DNA from: Gammaproteobacteria bacterium
GTDB taxonomy: Bacteria > Pseudomonadota > Gammaproteobacteria > JAABTG01
DNA: 64,000 nt
Assembly (NCBI GenBank): GCA_017999615.1
Contig: JAGNLM010000001.1
Coordinates: forward strand, 62,001 to 126,000
Reading direction: 5' to 3'
Shown piece after piece: positions 57,342 through 64,000 of this stretch (its first letter is position 1; each line of letters opens with the position of its first letter). A model generated the notes under the pieces. It had not been told where the DNA came from. It made no database searches and worked only from the letters and a program-made list of their open reading frames with translations. Both the position numbers and the translations under genes were made by a program.

Positions 57342-58988
57342 ATGATGGGCTGGACTCCCTTCTCGATCATCGACCGGACCCTCACCGTCTGCGAGGCCGC
57401 GCCGGTGCTGGGCCGGCCTCGCTACCTCGCGCGGTTCGTGGAGCAGGGGCTCTGCCGTGTTCGTTGGCTCGCGGCCGCCGTCATCCCGTTCTGGATCGCG
57501 ACCATCTTTCTCCATCTGTGGTTCGCGCCGGAGCGAGCAGACAGTGTGGCGGGCCTGGGGGGAGGCGCCCTCGGGCCGCGGCTCGCGGTCATTCTGCCGC
57601 TGGTCCTGGCTGTCGCGGGGGCGCTCCTCGTGCTGGTCTTCCCCCGCCGCGCGGCTCCGCTCTCCACCGTGCGGTTTGTGGTTGCGGTCTGCGCGCTGGC
57701 GGCGCTCGGGGGCGAGGGCCTGCAGCTCGGGCTCTCCCACGGGGCGGGCTACCACATGCCGAGCTACGTGCTCGCGAATCTGGTCGTGTTGACGATCTTC
57801 CCCCTGTCCTCCACCCAGCTCATGGCGCTGGCCGCCTGTTCCCTGCTGGTGCCGCTGGTGGCAGGCGCCGCCACGGGCATGGAGCCCCAGGCACTCCTGC
57901 AACTCTCCGCCAAACTCACGCTGCCGGCCGCGGCGGCCGTGTTCGGGGTCGTGCTGAACCTCTGGTATCTGCGCAACTATCGCCAGCGCAGCATGGCGGA
58001 GCTGCGCCTGCGCCGGCGCACGGTGGAGCTCGAGCTGCAGCGGGCGGAGACCGAGCGCGAGCGTGCCGAAGCCGTCCGCCAGCACGCCGAGGCCGAGCGT
58101 CAGCGCCAGATCGCCGAAGGCCAGCGCGAGGAGGCGGAGCTCCAGCGCGAGCGGGCGATGCAGCTGCTCTCGAGCGCGTTGACGGGCCCCGTCGCGGAGC
58201 GCTACGCGCGCCAGGGCTTCGTCGAGCCCTCGACGCGCCACGTGGTGCTGCTCTTCTGCGACGCGGTGGGGTTCAGCCAGTCCTGCGAGAAGATGCTCCC
58301 CGAGCGGATTGTCGCCGCCATGCGCGAGTTCTGGCTGCGCTTCGACGACGCCTGCCTCAGCGTCGGGGTGGAGCCCCTGCGCGCGGAGGGCGACGCCCGC
58401 ATCGCCATTGCGGGGCTCGGGATGGAGGGCGGCCCCGTGCACATGCACCGGGCGGCGATCGGGGCGCTGCTGGCGATGCTCCGGTTCCGGCGCTCGCTGC
58501 CCCCGCTCGGGGACGCCGAGGAGGTGCTGCGCAAGGTCCGGGACGGCGGCTACGTGATGTGGCCCGCGCGGATCGGGATCACCATCGGCCCGGTCGCGGC
58601 CGGGGTCATCGACACGAGCCACGTGCTCCCCGACGCCTCGGGGCGCACCCGCGCCGGGCGGCTCTGGTTCGACGTCTGGGGCGACACCCTGAACGTCGCC
58701 GCGCGGCTCGCCCAGAGCGCCCGGCCGAACCAGATCATCACCCGCGAGCGGGTGCTCTGGGAGGCGGGCGGGCTCTTCGAGCACGGCCCGCTGCACGGGC
58801 GCCGGGTGAAGAAGAGCGTGCTCCCCGACTGCACCGAGGTCTTTGGCATCCGCCCCGAGTACCGGGACGCCGAGGGCGAGCCGAACGAGGCCTTCTGGGA
58901 GGTCTACAACAGCGAGAGCTACCGCCCCGCCCGCCCCGACCCCCGCGGAACCGGCAATGAAAATGGGGACATTGTGGGTTTCCGCTAA
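57342..58988 (+). CDS. Membrane adenylate/guanylate cyclase (class III)
   Basis: A 548-aa protein. About five to six hydrophobic segments lie in residues 40-215, followed by a long coiled coil (about 220-280, rich in RAEAVRQHAEAERQRQ) and a class III cyclase domain (about 300-500). The catalytic domain has the first metal Asp in VVLLFCDAVGFSQ, the second in LRAEGDARIAIAG and the transition-state region WFDVWGDTLNVAARLAQSA. It should make cAMP from ATP; the membrane part may sense something in the envelope. The end of the protein (GNENGDIVGFR) is read from a B-family repeat, so its natural C-terminus was probably altered. Confidence 0.9.
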   Translation: MMGWTPFSIIDRTLTVCEAAPVLGRPRYLARFVEQGLCRVRWLAAAVIPFWIATIFLHLWFAPERADSVAGLGGGALGPRLAVILPLVLAVAGALLVLVFPRRAAPLSTVRFVVAVCALAALGGEGLQLGLSHGAGYHMPSYVLANLVVLTIFPLSSTQLMALAACSLLVPLVAGAATGMEPQALLQLSAKLTLPAAAAVFGVVLNLWYLRNYRQRSMAELRLRRRTVELELQRAETERERAEAVRQHAEAERQRQIAEGQREEAELQRERAMQLLSSALTGPVAERYARQGFVEPSTRHVVLLFCDAVGFSQSCEKMLPERIVAAMREFWLRFDDACLSVGVEPLRAEGDARIAIAGLGMEGGPVHMHRAAIGALLAMLRFRRSLPPLGDAEEVLRKVRDGGYVMWPARIGITIGPVAAGVIDTSHVLPDASGRTRAGRLWFDVWGDTLNVAARLAQSARPNQIITRERVLWEAGGLFEHGPLHGRRVKKSVLPDCTEVFGIRPEYRDAEGEPNEAFWEVYNSESYRPARPDPRGTGNENGDIVGFR

Positions 58989-59072
58989 GCCGCGCCGCGC
59001 CTACGTTCCAGGGACGTCCCGTGAAGCCGCGCCCCGCCTGGGGTTGCGGAAACCCACAATGTCCCCATTTTC
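58957..59072. repeat. REP-like palindromic repeat family B copy 4
   Basis: A perfect inverted pair: AAAATGGGGACATTGTGGGT starts near 58960 and its reverse complement ends near 59071, with GCGCGCC/CGCGCCCC core sequence inside. It shares the GGGGACATT outer arm with the copies around transposase 1, 22 kb away, but has TGTGGGTTTCCG instead of TCTGCTTTTCCG. Confidence 0.85.
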
Positions 59073-59075
59073 AGG

Positions 59076-60146
59076 TCAGAAGTCGAAGGCCACCGAGGCG
59101 GTGAGCAGGTCCATCCGCCCGAACTCGCGGTGGATCTCGGGGGCGGCGTTGCGCTGCACCGCGAGGTCCACCCGCACGCCCTTCGTGGGGTAGAGCCCGA
59201 GGCCGGCGCTGAGGGTGCTCTCGGACTCCGTGTCGAGCGTCCAGCCTGCCCGCAGGGCGAGCCAGGCCGGTCCCGGGCGGGACTCCACCCCGAGCGCGAA
59301 GCGCCCGATGTCCGCGTGGCCGCCCACGCGGCTGTGCACCCGGTCGTACGTCGCGTCGGCGAAGACTCCCAGGGCGGGCGAGGGCAGGTAGGCGGCGCCC
59401 ACCCCTGCCGACCCCGTGTAGATGGTGTCGTCGAACCGGTCGAGCTCGGTGCCCGAGGGGATGACGACGAACGGTGGAAAGACGGGGATGGGGGCGAGGT
59501 TCTGGACCGTGTCCGTCGTCGTGCCGCGCCCGACGTTCGCCATGGCGCCGAGGCGCACGCTGTCTGTGAGGTCCGTCTGCACCCCGAGGGTCAGGTCGAC
59601 GGAGCGCACGTCGACCTCGAGCCGGGCCGGGATGTTCAACGCCGCGCGGGACTCCTCGTCGATGGTGGAATCCACCACCCGCACCTGGCCGCCCACGGAG
59701 GTCGCCGGCGTCAGGCGCCGCGCGAGACCGAGGAAGAATTCGTTGGACCGGATGTGGTTCTCGAGGCCCTGCCGGGTGTCGGCGTCCGGGGTGTCGGTGT
59801 AGGCGTAGGCGAACGAGAGCACTGTGTTCTCGTCGGTCGGCACCGCCAGGGTCGCCGGGAAGGCGAGGAGCGTGGACCCGTGGTCACCGGTCGCGCCAAT
59901 CCCGGTGAGCGTCACCTCGGTGCGCTGACGGGGCCGTGCCGCGTCGCCCGCGGGGTTCACGGAGGAGCCCCCCGGAAAGGCGATGGAGGCCTGGCGGCCG
60001 GCGGTGTCGGCGTAGTTGCTGGCGCGGTCGAGTCCGAGGAACAGGCGCAGCAGATAGGGCTCGCTCGAGAAGTCGGCCGCCCAGGAGAGCGGCGCCACGC
60101 CCGCGGCGAGCACCGCGGCAACGACCTTGCGCAGGGCGGATGTCAT
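59076..60146 (-). CDS. OmpP1/FadL-like outer-membrane barrel protein
   Basis: A 356-aa protein with signal peptide (VVAAVLAAGVAPLSWAADFS, cleavage about residue 24), alternating beta-strand pattern throughout and the C-terminal aromatic ending SVAFDF recognised by the BAM machinery. Strands such as GVGAAYLPSPALGVFADATY and SESTLSAGLGLYPTKGV suggest a FadL-like or autotransporter-like barrel, but no specific transport motif is visible. ATG 60146 matches the signal peptide start. It lies between the cyclase and trkA with repeat B on both sides. Confidence 0.7.
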   Translation of the reverse strand: MTSALRKVVAAVLAAGVAPLSWAADFSSEPYLLRLFLGLDRASNYADTAGRQASIAFPGGSSVNPAGDAARPRQRTEVTLTGIGATGDHGSTLLAFPATLAVPTDENTVLSFAYAYTDTPDADTRQGLENHIRSNEFFLGLARRLTPATSVGGQVRVVDSTIDEESRAALNIPARLEVDVRSVDLTLGVQTDLTDSVRLGAMANVGRGTTTDTVQNLAPIPVFPPFVVIPSGTELDRFDDTIYTGSAGVGAAYLPSPALGVFADATYDRVHSRVGGHADIGRFALGVESRPGPAWLALRAGWTLDTESESTLSAGLGLYPTKGVRVDLAVQRNAAPEIHREFGRMDLLTASVAFDF

Positions 60147-60227
60147 GTGACTCTCACCTCCCTCTCGATCGGAAGTCCGGATCGTTCCCATCTCGCCCAT
60201 CCTCGGCCCCACCCCCCGAAACCCGCG

Positions 60228-60266
60228 CCCCGCCTGGCTCTGCGGAAAAGCAGAATGTCCCCATTT
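60228..60266. repeat. Half copy of REP-like repeat family B
   Basis: CGCGCCCCGCCTGGCTCTGC followed by GGAAAAGCAGAATGTCCCCA is the right half of the palindrome seen at 36.5 kb. It abuts the trkA stop. Only a single arm is present, so this is a solo remnant. Confidence 0.75.
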
Positions 60267-61640
60267 TTAAATGAAGGTCACGCCCACCTGGAACAGCCGC
60301 TCCACGTCGGCGACGCGGCGCTTGTCCACGAGGAACAGGATGACGTGGTCTTCGGACTCGATGAGCGTGTCGTGGTGGGCGATGAGGACCGTGTCGCCGC
60401 GCACCACGGCGGCGATGGTGGTGCCGGGGGGGAGCGGGATCTGGTCGACGCGCCGGCCCACGACCCGGGAGGTCTTGGGGTCGCCGTGGGCGATGGCCTC
60501 GATGGCCTCGGCCGCGCCCCGGCGCAGGCTGTGCACCATCACCACGTCGCCCCGGCGCACGTGGGCGAGGAGCGTGCCGATGGTGGCCTGCTGGGGCGAG
60601 ATGGCGATGTCGATCGCCCCGCCCTGCACCAGGTCCACGTAAGCCGCCCGGTTGATGAGCGCCATCACCCGGCGCGCGCCCATGCGCTTGGCGAGCATCG
60701 CCGCGAGGATGTTCACCTCGTCGTCGTTGGTGACCGCGCAGAAGACGTCCGCCGAGTCCACGTGCTCCTCGCTCATCAGGTCCTGGTCCGCGGCGTCGCC
60801 CGTGAGCACGATGGTGCGGTCGAGCTGCTCGGAGAGGAACCGCGCCCGCGCCGGGTCGCGCTCGACGAGCCTGACCTGGTAGTGGCCCTCGAGCGCGCGC
60901 GCGAGGCGAAGCCCAATGTTGCCGCCGCCGGCCAGCAGCACGCGCTTCACGGGCTTGTCCATCTCGCGCAGCTCGCTCATCACCTTGCGGATGTTCTCGC
61001 GGGCGGCGATGAAGAAGACCTCGTCGTCGGCCTCGATGACGGTGGCCCCCTCGGGGATGATCGGACGGCCCTGGCGGAAGATGGCCGCGACCCGCGCGTC
61101 GACCCGCGGCATGTGCTCGCGCAGGGTGCGCAGCTCCTGGCCGACCAGCGGCCCGCCGTGGTAGGCCTTGACCGCGACCAGGCGCACCCGGCCGCCGGTG
61201 AAGTCGAGCACCTGCATCGCGCCCGGGGTCTCCACCAGGCTCTGGATGTATTCGGTGACGAGCTGCTCGGGGCTGATCATCACGTCGACCGGCAGCGCCT
61301 CCTGGCCGAAGAGCTCCTGGTGGCTCAGGTACTCCCCGGCGCGCACGCGCGCGATCTTGGTGGGGGTGTGGAAGAGGGTGTAGGCCACCTGGCAGGCGAT
61401 CATGTTCGTCTCGTCGCTGTTGGTGACCGCGAGGATCATGTCGGCGTCCTCGGCCCCCGCCTGCTCCAGCACGTCGGGGTGGGAGCCGCGCCCGAGCACG
61501 GTGCGGATGTCGAGCCGGTCGCGCAGGCGCTCGAGCCCCGCCGGGTCGGAGTCGACCACGGTGATGTCGTTCGCCTCGCTCGCCAGGTTCTCGGCGACCG
61601 AGCTGCCGACCTGGCCCGCGCCGAGGATGATGATCTTCAT
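60267..61640 (-). CDS. trkA: Trk potassium-uptake regulatory protein TrkA
   Basis: A 457-aa NAD-binding subunit that gates the TrkH/G potassium channel. Two RCK units are visible: the first with [20 protein letters not shown] at the N-terminus and the C-domain [20 protein letters not shown]; the second with [20 protein letters not shown] and [23 protein letters not shown] 61640 overlaps the ntrX stop by 4 bp. The ntrY-ntrX-trkA order is conserved in many gammaproteobacteria. Confidence 0.96.
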   Translation of the reverse strand: MKIIILGAGQVGSSVAENLASEANDITVVDSDPAGLERLRDRLDIRTVLGRGSHPDVLEQAGAEDADMILAVTNSDETNMIACQVAYTLFHTPTKIARVRAGEYLSHQELFGQEALPVDVMISPEQLVTEYIQSLVETPGAMQVLDFTGGRVRLVAVKAYHGGPLVGQELRTLREHMPRVDARVAAIFRQGRPIIPEGATVIEADDEVFFIAARENIRKVMSELREMDKPVKRVLLAGGGNIGLRLARALEGHYQVRLVERDPARARFLSEQLDRTIVLTGDAADQDLMSEEHVDSADVFCAVTNDDEVNILAAMLAKRMGARRVMALINRAAYVDLVQGGAIDIAISPQQATIGTLLAHVRRGDVVMVHSLRRGAAEAIEAIAHGDPKTSRVVGRRVDQIPLPPGTTIAAVVRGDTVLIAHHDTLIESEDHVILFLVDKRRVADVERLFQVGVTFI

Positions 61641-63007
61641 GGGCCGCCCGTGACCTTCTTGGTGTCTACCCCGAGGGCGCGTAGCTTGCGGTAGAGGTGG
61701 GTGCGCTCGAGCCCCGCGCGCTGGGCGACCTTGGAGACGTTGCCCCCGGAGATCTGCAGCAGGTGCTCGAGGTAGGCCTTCTCGAAGAGGTCGCGCGCCT
61801 CGCGGAGCGGCAGGTCGAAGCCCGGGAGCTGCCCGGGGACGGTCTTGCGCGGCATGGCGCCGAGCGCGGTCTCCACCTCCTCCTGGTCGATCTCGTCCTC
61901 GGTGCCGAGGATGAGGAGGCGCTGGACGAGGTTCTTCAGCTCGCGCACGTTGCCGGGCCAGCTGTACTGGCGCAGATAGTTCTGCGCCGCCATCGCGAAG
62001 CGCCGGTACGGCAGCTTGTCCTGCACCGCGAACTGGTTGACGTAGAACTCGAGGAGCTCGGGGATGTCCTCGGCGTGCTCGCGCAGGGCCGGGACCTGCA
62101 GCGGGACCACGTTCAGGTGGTAGTAGAGGTCCTCGCGGAAGCGCCGGGCGGCGACCTCCTCGCCGAGGTTGCGGCTGGTCGCGGCGACGATCCGCACGTC
62201 GATCTGCACCGGCTCCTTGGCCCCCACCCGCAGGAGCGCGCGCTGCTGCAGCGCCCCGAGGAGCCGGGCCTGGGTGGCGAGGTCCATGTCGGCGATGTCG
62301 TTCAGGAAGAGCGTGCCGGCGCTCGCCTGCTCGAGCCAGCCGTAGTGCACGCGGCTGCCGTCCTCGCTGCCGAAGAGCTCGACCGCCGAGCCGTCCCAGG
62401 TCATGCCCGCGACGCCCACGTCGACGAACGGCCCCGCGGCCCGGGAGCTGTTGGCGTGCAGGAAGCGCGCCACCACCTGGCGGCCGCTGCCGGGCTCGCC
62501 GGTCACCAGCACGGCGGCGTCGTGCTGGCCGATGCGGCGCACCTGCTGGCGCAGGGCCTGCATCACGGAGCTCCGCCCGATGGGCTCGGCCTCGGGCTGG
62601 GCCTGGCGCTTCAGGCCGATGTTCTCGTGCTTCAGGCGCGCGGACTCGAGGGCGTGCTTCACCGTGAGGAGCAGCTTCGCCATCGAGAGGGGCTTCTCGA
62701 TGAAGTCGTAGGCCCCGAGGCGCGTGGCCTCCACCGCGGTCTCCACCGTGCCGTGGCCCGACATCATGATGATGGGGGTGTCGTTCTCGCCGCTCTCGGA
62801 CCACTCCTTGAGCAGCGTGATGCCGTCGGTGTCCGGCATCCAGATGTCGAGCAGCGTGGCGTCGGGGCGGCGCGCGCGGCGGGACTCGCGGGCCGCGGCG
62901 GCGTTCTCTGCGAGGCCCACCTGGTAGCCCTCGTCTTCCAGGATCTCGCGGACGATCTCGCGGATGTCCGGCTCGTCGTCGACCACCAGGATGTAGGGTG
63001 CGCTCAT
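61637..63007 (-). CDS. ntrX: NtrX-like response regulator with degenerate AAA+ domain
   Basis: A 456-aa protein: receiver domain (residues 1-120, phospho-acceptor Asp54 in [11 protein letters not shown]), central AAA+-like domain (145-375) and a C-terminal Fis-type helix-turn-helix ([20 protein letters not shown]). The AAA+ part is degenerate: Walker A reads GEPGSGRQ (Arg176 instead of Lys), the GAFTGA loop needed for sigma-54 activation is replaced by GSRVHYG (about 217-223), and Walker B reads FLND. It is therefore unlikely to be a classical sigma-54 activator, even though the neighbour is NtrY-like. It overlaps trkA by 4 bp and ntrY by 1 bp. Confidence 0.92.
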   Translation of the reverse strand: MSAPYILVVDDEPDIREIVREILEDEGYQVGLAENAAAARESRRARRPDATLLDIWMPDTDGITLLKEWSESGENDTPIIMMSGHGTVETAVEATRLGAYDFIEKPLSMAKLLLTVKHALESARLKHENIGLKRQAQPEAEPIGRSSVMQALRQQVRRIGQHDAAVLVTGEPGSGRQVVARFLHANSSRAAGPFVDVGVAGMTWDGSAVELFGSEDGSRVHYGWLEQASAGTLFLNDIADMDLATQARLLGALQQRALLRVGAKEPVQIDVRIVAATSRNLGEEVAARRFREDLYYHLNVVPLQVPALREHAEDIPELLEFYVNQFAVQDKLPYRRFAMAAQNYLRQYSWPGNVRELKNLVQRLLILGTEDEIDQEEVETALGAMPRKTVPGQLPGFDLPLREARDLFEKAYLEHLLQISGGNVSKVAQRAGLERTHLYRKLRALGVDTKKVTGGP

Positions 63008-64000
63008 CAGCCCTCCTTCGGCTCCGTCTCACGCCGGGCTGCCCCGCTCGCCGCGGGCAGCCGTGCCAGCACGCGGGCCCCGCCCTCGGCGCGGGCCTGG
63101 GCGCGGACCATGCCGCCGTGCTCTTCCACGATCTTCTTCACGATCGCGAGCCCGAGGCCGGTGCCCCGGCTCTTGGTGGTGACGTAGGGGTCGAAGACCC
63201 GCTCGAGCACGTCCGGGGTGAAGCCCGGCCCGTTGTCCTCGACGGCGATCTCCACCTGCCGCTTGCCCTTCTCCTCGACGAGCCGGGTGCGCACGGCGAC
63301 CGCGCACCCCTCGCGGCCCTCGCAGGCCTCGAGGGCATTCTTGATCAGATTGTGCAGGACCTGACGCACCCGGCCGGTGTCGAGCTCGAGCGTCGGGACC
63401 CGGGGGTCGAGGGTGGCCTCGATGGGGGTGGCCCCCCGATTGTACCGGTAGAGCTCCACCACCTCCCGGGCGAGGTCGTTCAGGCTCGCGGGCTCGAGGC
63501 GGACCTGGGGGCTGCGGGCGTAGCTCGAGAAGGCGTTCACCATCTCCTTCATCGAGTCCACCTGCTGGATGATGGTGTGGGTGAGGCGGTCCATGACCTC
63601 CCGGTCCTTGTCCTGCATCTTGTCCAGGTACTTGTGGCGCAGGCGCTCGGCCGAGAGCTGGATGGGGGTGAGCGGGTTCTTGATCTCGTGGGCGAGGCGC
63701 CGGGCCACCTCGCTCCAGGCGGCGTCGCGCTGGGCCTGGATGACCGCGGTGATGTCGTCGAAGACCACCACGTGCTCGCCGCCGAGGCCCGCGAGCGGGG
63801 TGCCCCGGCACATGAGCACCTGCCGGCCCACCGGCCCGAACAGCGTCACCTCCTCGCGCCACTCGGTGGCCTCGCCCTCCAGGTGGCGCTCGAAGGCGTC
63901 GATGACCGGCTGCAGGTGGGCGTGGGTCTCGGCGATGGCGCGCAGGGGGCGGCCGGTCTCGGCCTCGAGGTCCAGGTCGAGGATCTGGCCCGCCGCGTTG
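63007..64000 (-). CDS. ntrY: NtrY-like sensor histidine kinase (partial, N-terminus outside)
   Basis: The C-terminal 330 residues are in the window; the membrane-spanning N-terminus lies to the right of base 64000. A PAS-like segment ([20 protein letters not shown] onward) precedes the dimerisation H-box ([20 protein letters not shown] with the phospho-His), then the ATPase domain with N-box ([13 protein letters not shown]), G1 (VEDNGPGF) and G2 ([14 protein letters not shown]) motifs. It should phosphorylate the NtrX-like regulator encoded immediately downstream. Confidence 0.95.
   Translation of the reverse strand, partial: NAAGQILDLDLEAETGRPLRAIAETHAHLQPVIDAFERHLEGEATEWREEVTLFGPVGRQVLMCRGTPLAGLGGEHVVVFDDITAVIQAQRDAAWSEVARRLAHEIKNPLTPIQLSAERLRHKYLDKMQDKDREVMDRLTHTIIQQVDSMKEMVNAFSSYARSPQVRLEPASLNDLAREVVELYRYNRGATPIEATLDPRVPTLELDTGRVRQVLHNLIKNALEACEGREGCAVAVRTRLVEEKGKRQVEIAVEDNGPGFTPDVLERVFDPYVTTKSRGTGLGLAIVKKIVEEHGGMVRAQARAEGGARVLARLPAASGAARRETEPKEG

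Noticed and set aside
60267-63032. Reading the trkA frame as one long protein extending through ntrX
   Set aside because: The upstream part is an alternate-phase reading of ntrX; trkA starts at ATG 61640 with its NAD-binding motif.
1-64000. tRNA, rRNA or known riboswitch genes
   Set aside because: No cloverleaf with a TTC-containing T arm, no ribosomal RNA signature and no familiar riboswitch core was seen by eye; a covariance-model scan could still find a divergent one.

Overview
The window looks like a chromosomal segment of a GC-rich (roughly two-thirds G+C) Gammaproteobacterium, plausibly a Chromatiales/Ectothiorhodospiraceae-like environmental lineage. The reasons are the ntrY-ntrX-trkA gene order at the right end, a class 1B pyrD, trmL, and a complete-looking XrtA (exosortase A)/PEP-CTERM exopolysaccharide locus. 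This assignment is inference from gene content; no marker gene allows a species call and no tRNA or rRNA gene was recognised. Layout: 1-9016 is the conserved XrtA core on the plus strand: the tail of a DUF3473-type polysaccharide deacetylase, exosortase A fused to EpsI, a FemAB-like protein, a TIGR03088 glycosyltransferase, a GxxExxY protein, the XrtA amidotransferase, a polysaccharide deacetylase and a Daro_2409-type glycosyltransferase. Five consecutive junctions between these genes carry the same imperfect hairpin repeat, and in one the GxxExxY gene fills the hairpin loop. 9104-12181 (minus strand) holds a second asparagine-synthase-like amidotransferase and a membrane GT2. 12388-28198 (plus strand) is the strain-variable assembly region: GT4, a TPR protein, an O-antigen-ligase-like polymerase, a membrane-anchored transglutaminase-like protein, GT2, a Wzx-type flippase, a DegT aminotransferase, two BioF2/FemAB-type acyltransferases, an acyl carrier protein, the two exosortase A-associated hydrolases, an unrecognised membrane protein and an O-acyltransferase. 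28686-32111 (minus strand) is a compact dTDP-3-amino-sugar cassette (DegT, GtrB-like GT2, WxcM-like fusion, GtrA), bracketed by direct copies of the 3-prime end of the next gene. That next gene (32394-35639) is an unusual fusion of an O-antigen-ligase-like polymerase with a secreted lectin/lyase-like domain. 35.6-39.9 kb is rich in small mobile-like elements: two REP-associated (Y1-type) transposases, REP-like palindromes and the wreck of an Rpn-family nuclease, around an SMP-30-like beta-propeller protein that contains internal tandem repeats. 39981-45318 returns to the PEP-CTERM system: PrsT, a nitroreductase-like protein, and a genuine PEP-CTERM substrate behind a good sigma-54 promoter. 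45.6-53.4 kb is a methyltransferase, a ThiF-like protein and a lipoprotein/lipid-type ABC exporter set: two FtsX-like permeases (one fused to a zinc ribbon), a LolA-like protein, an ATPase and a DUF1302 barrel. 53468-55475 is a divergent pair of exosortase-associated acyltransferases, the second also with a sigma-54 promoter. 55.6-64 kb is housekeeping: trmL, pyrD, an adenylate cyclase, an outer-membrane barrel protein, trkA, ntrX and ntrY. How it fits together: sugars are activated and modified (DegT, WxcM, acyltransferases, ACP), assembled on a lipid carrier by the glycosyltransferases, flipped and polymerised, and decorated or trimmed outside. Exosortase A processes PEP-CTERM proteins such as the one at 44368, whose expression is probably sigma-54 dependent. 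No obviously new defence or mobile system is complete here. The best candidates for something undescribed are the polymerase-lyase fusion, the repeat/GxxExxY association, the DegT-acyltransferase-ACP module with the unrecognised membrane protein, and the zinc-ribbon permease.
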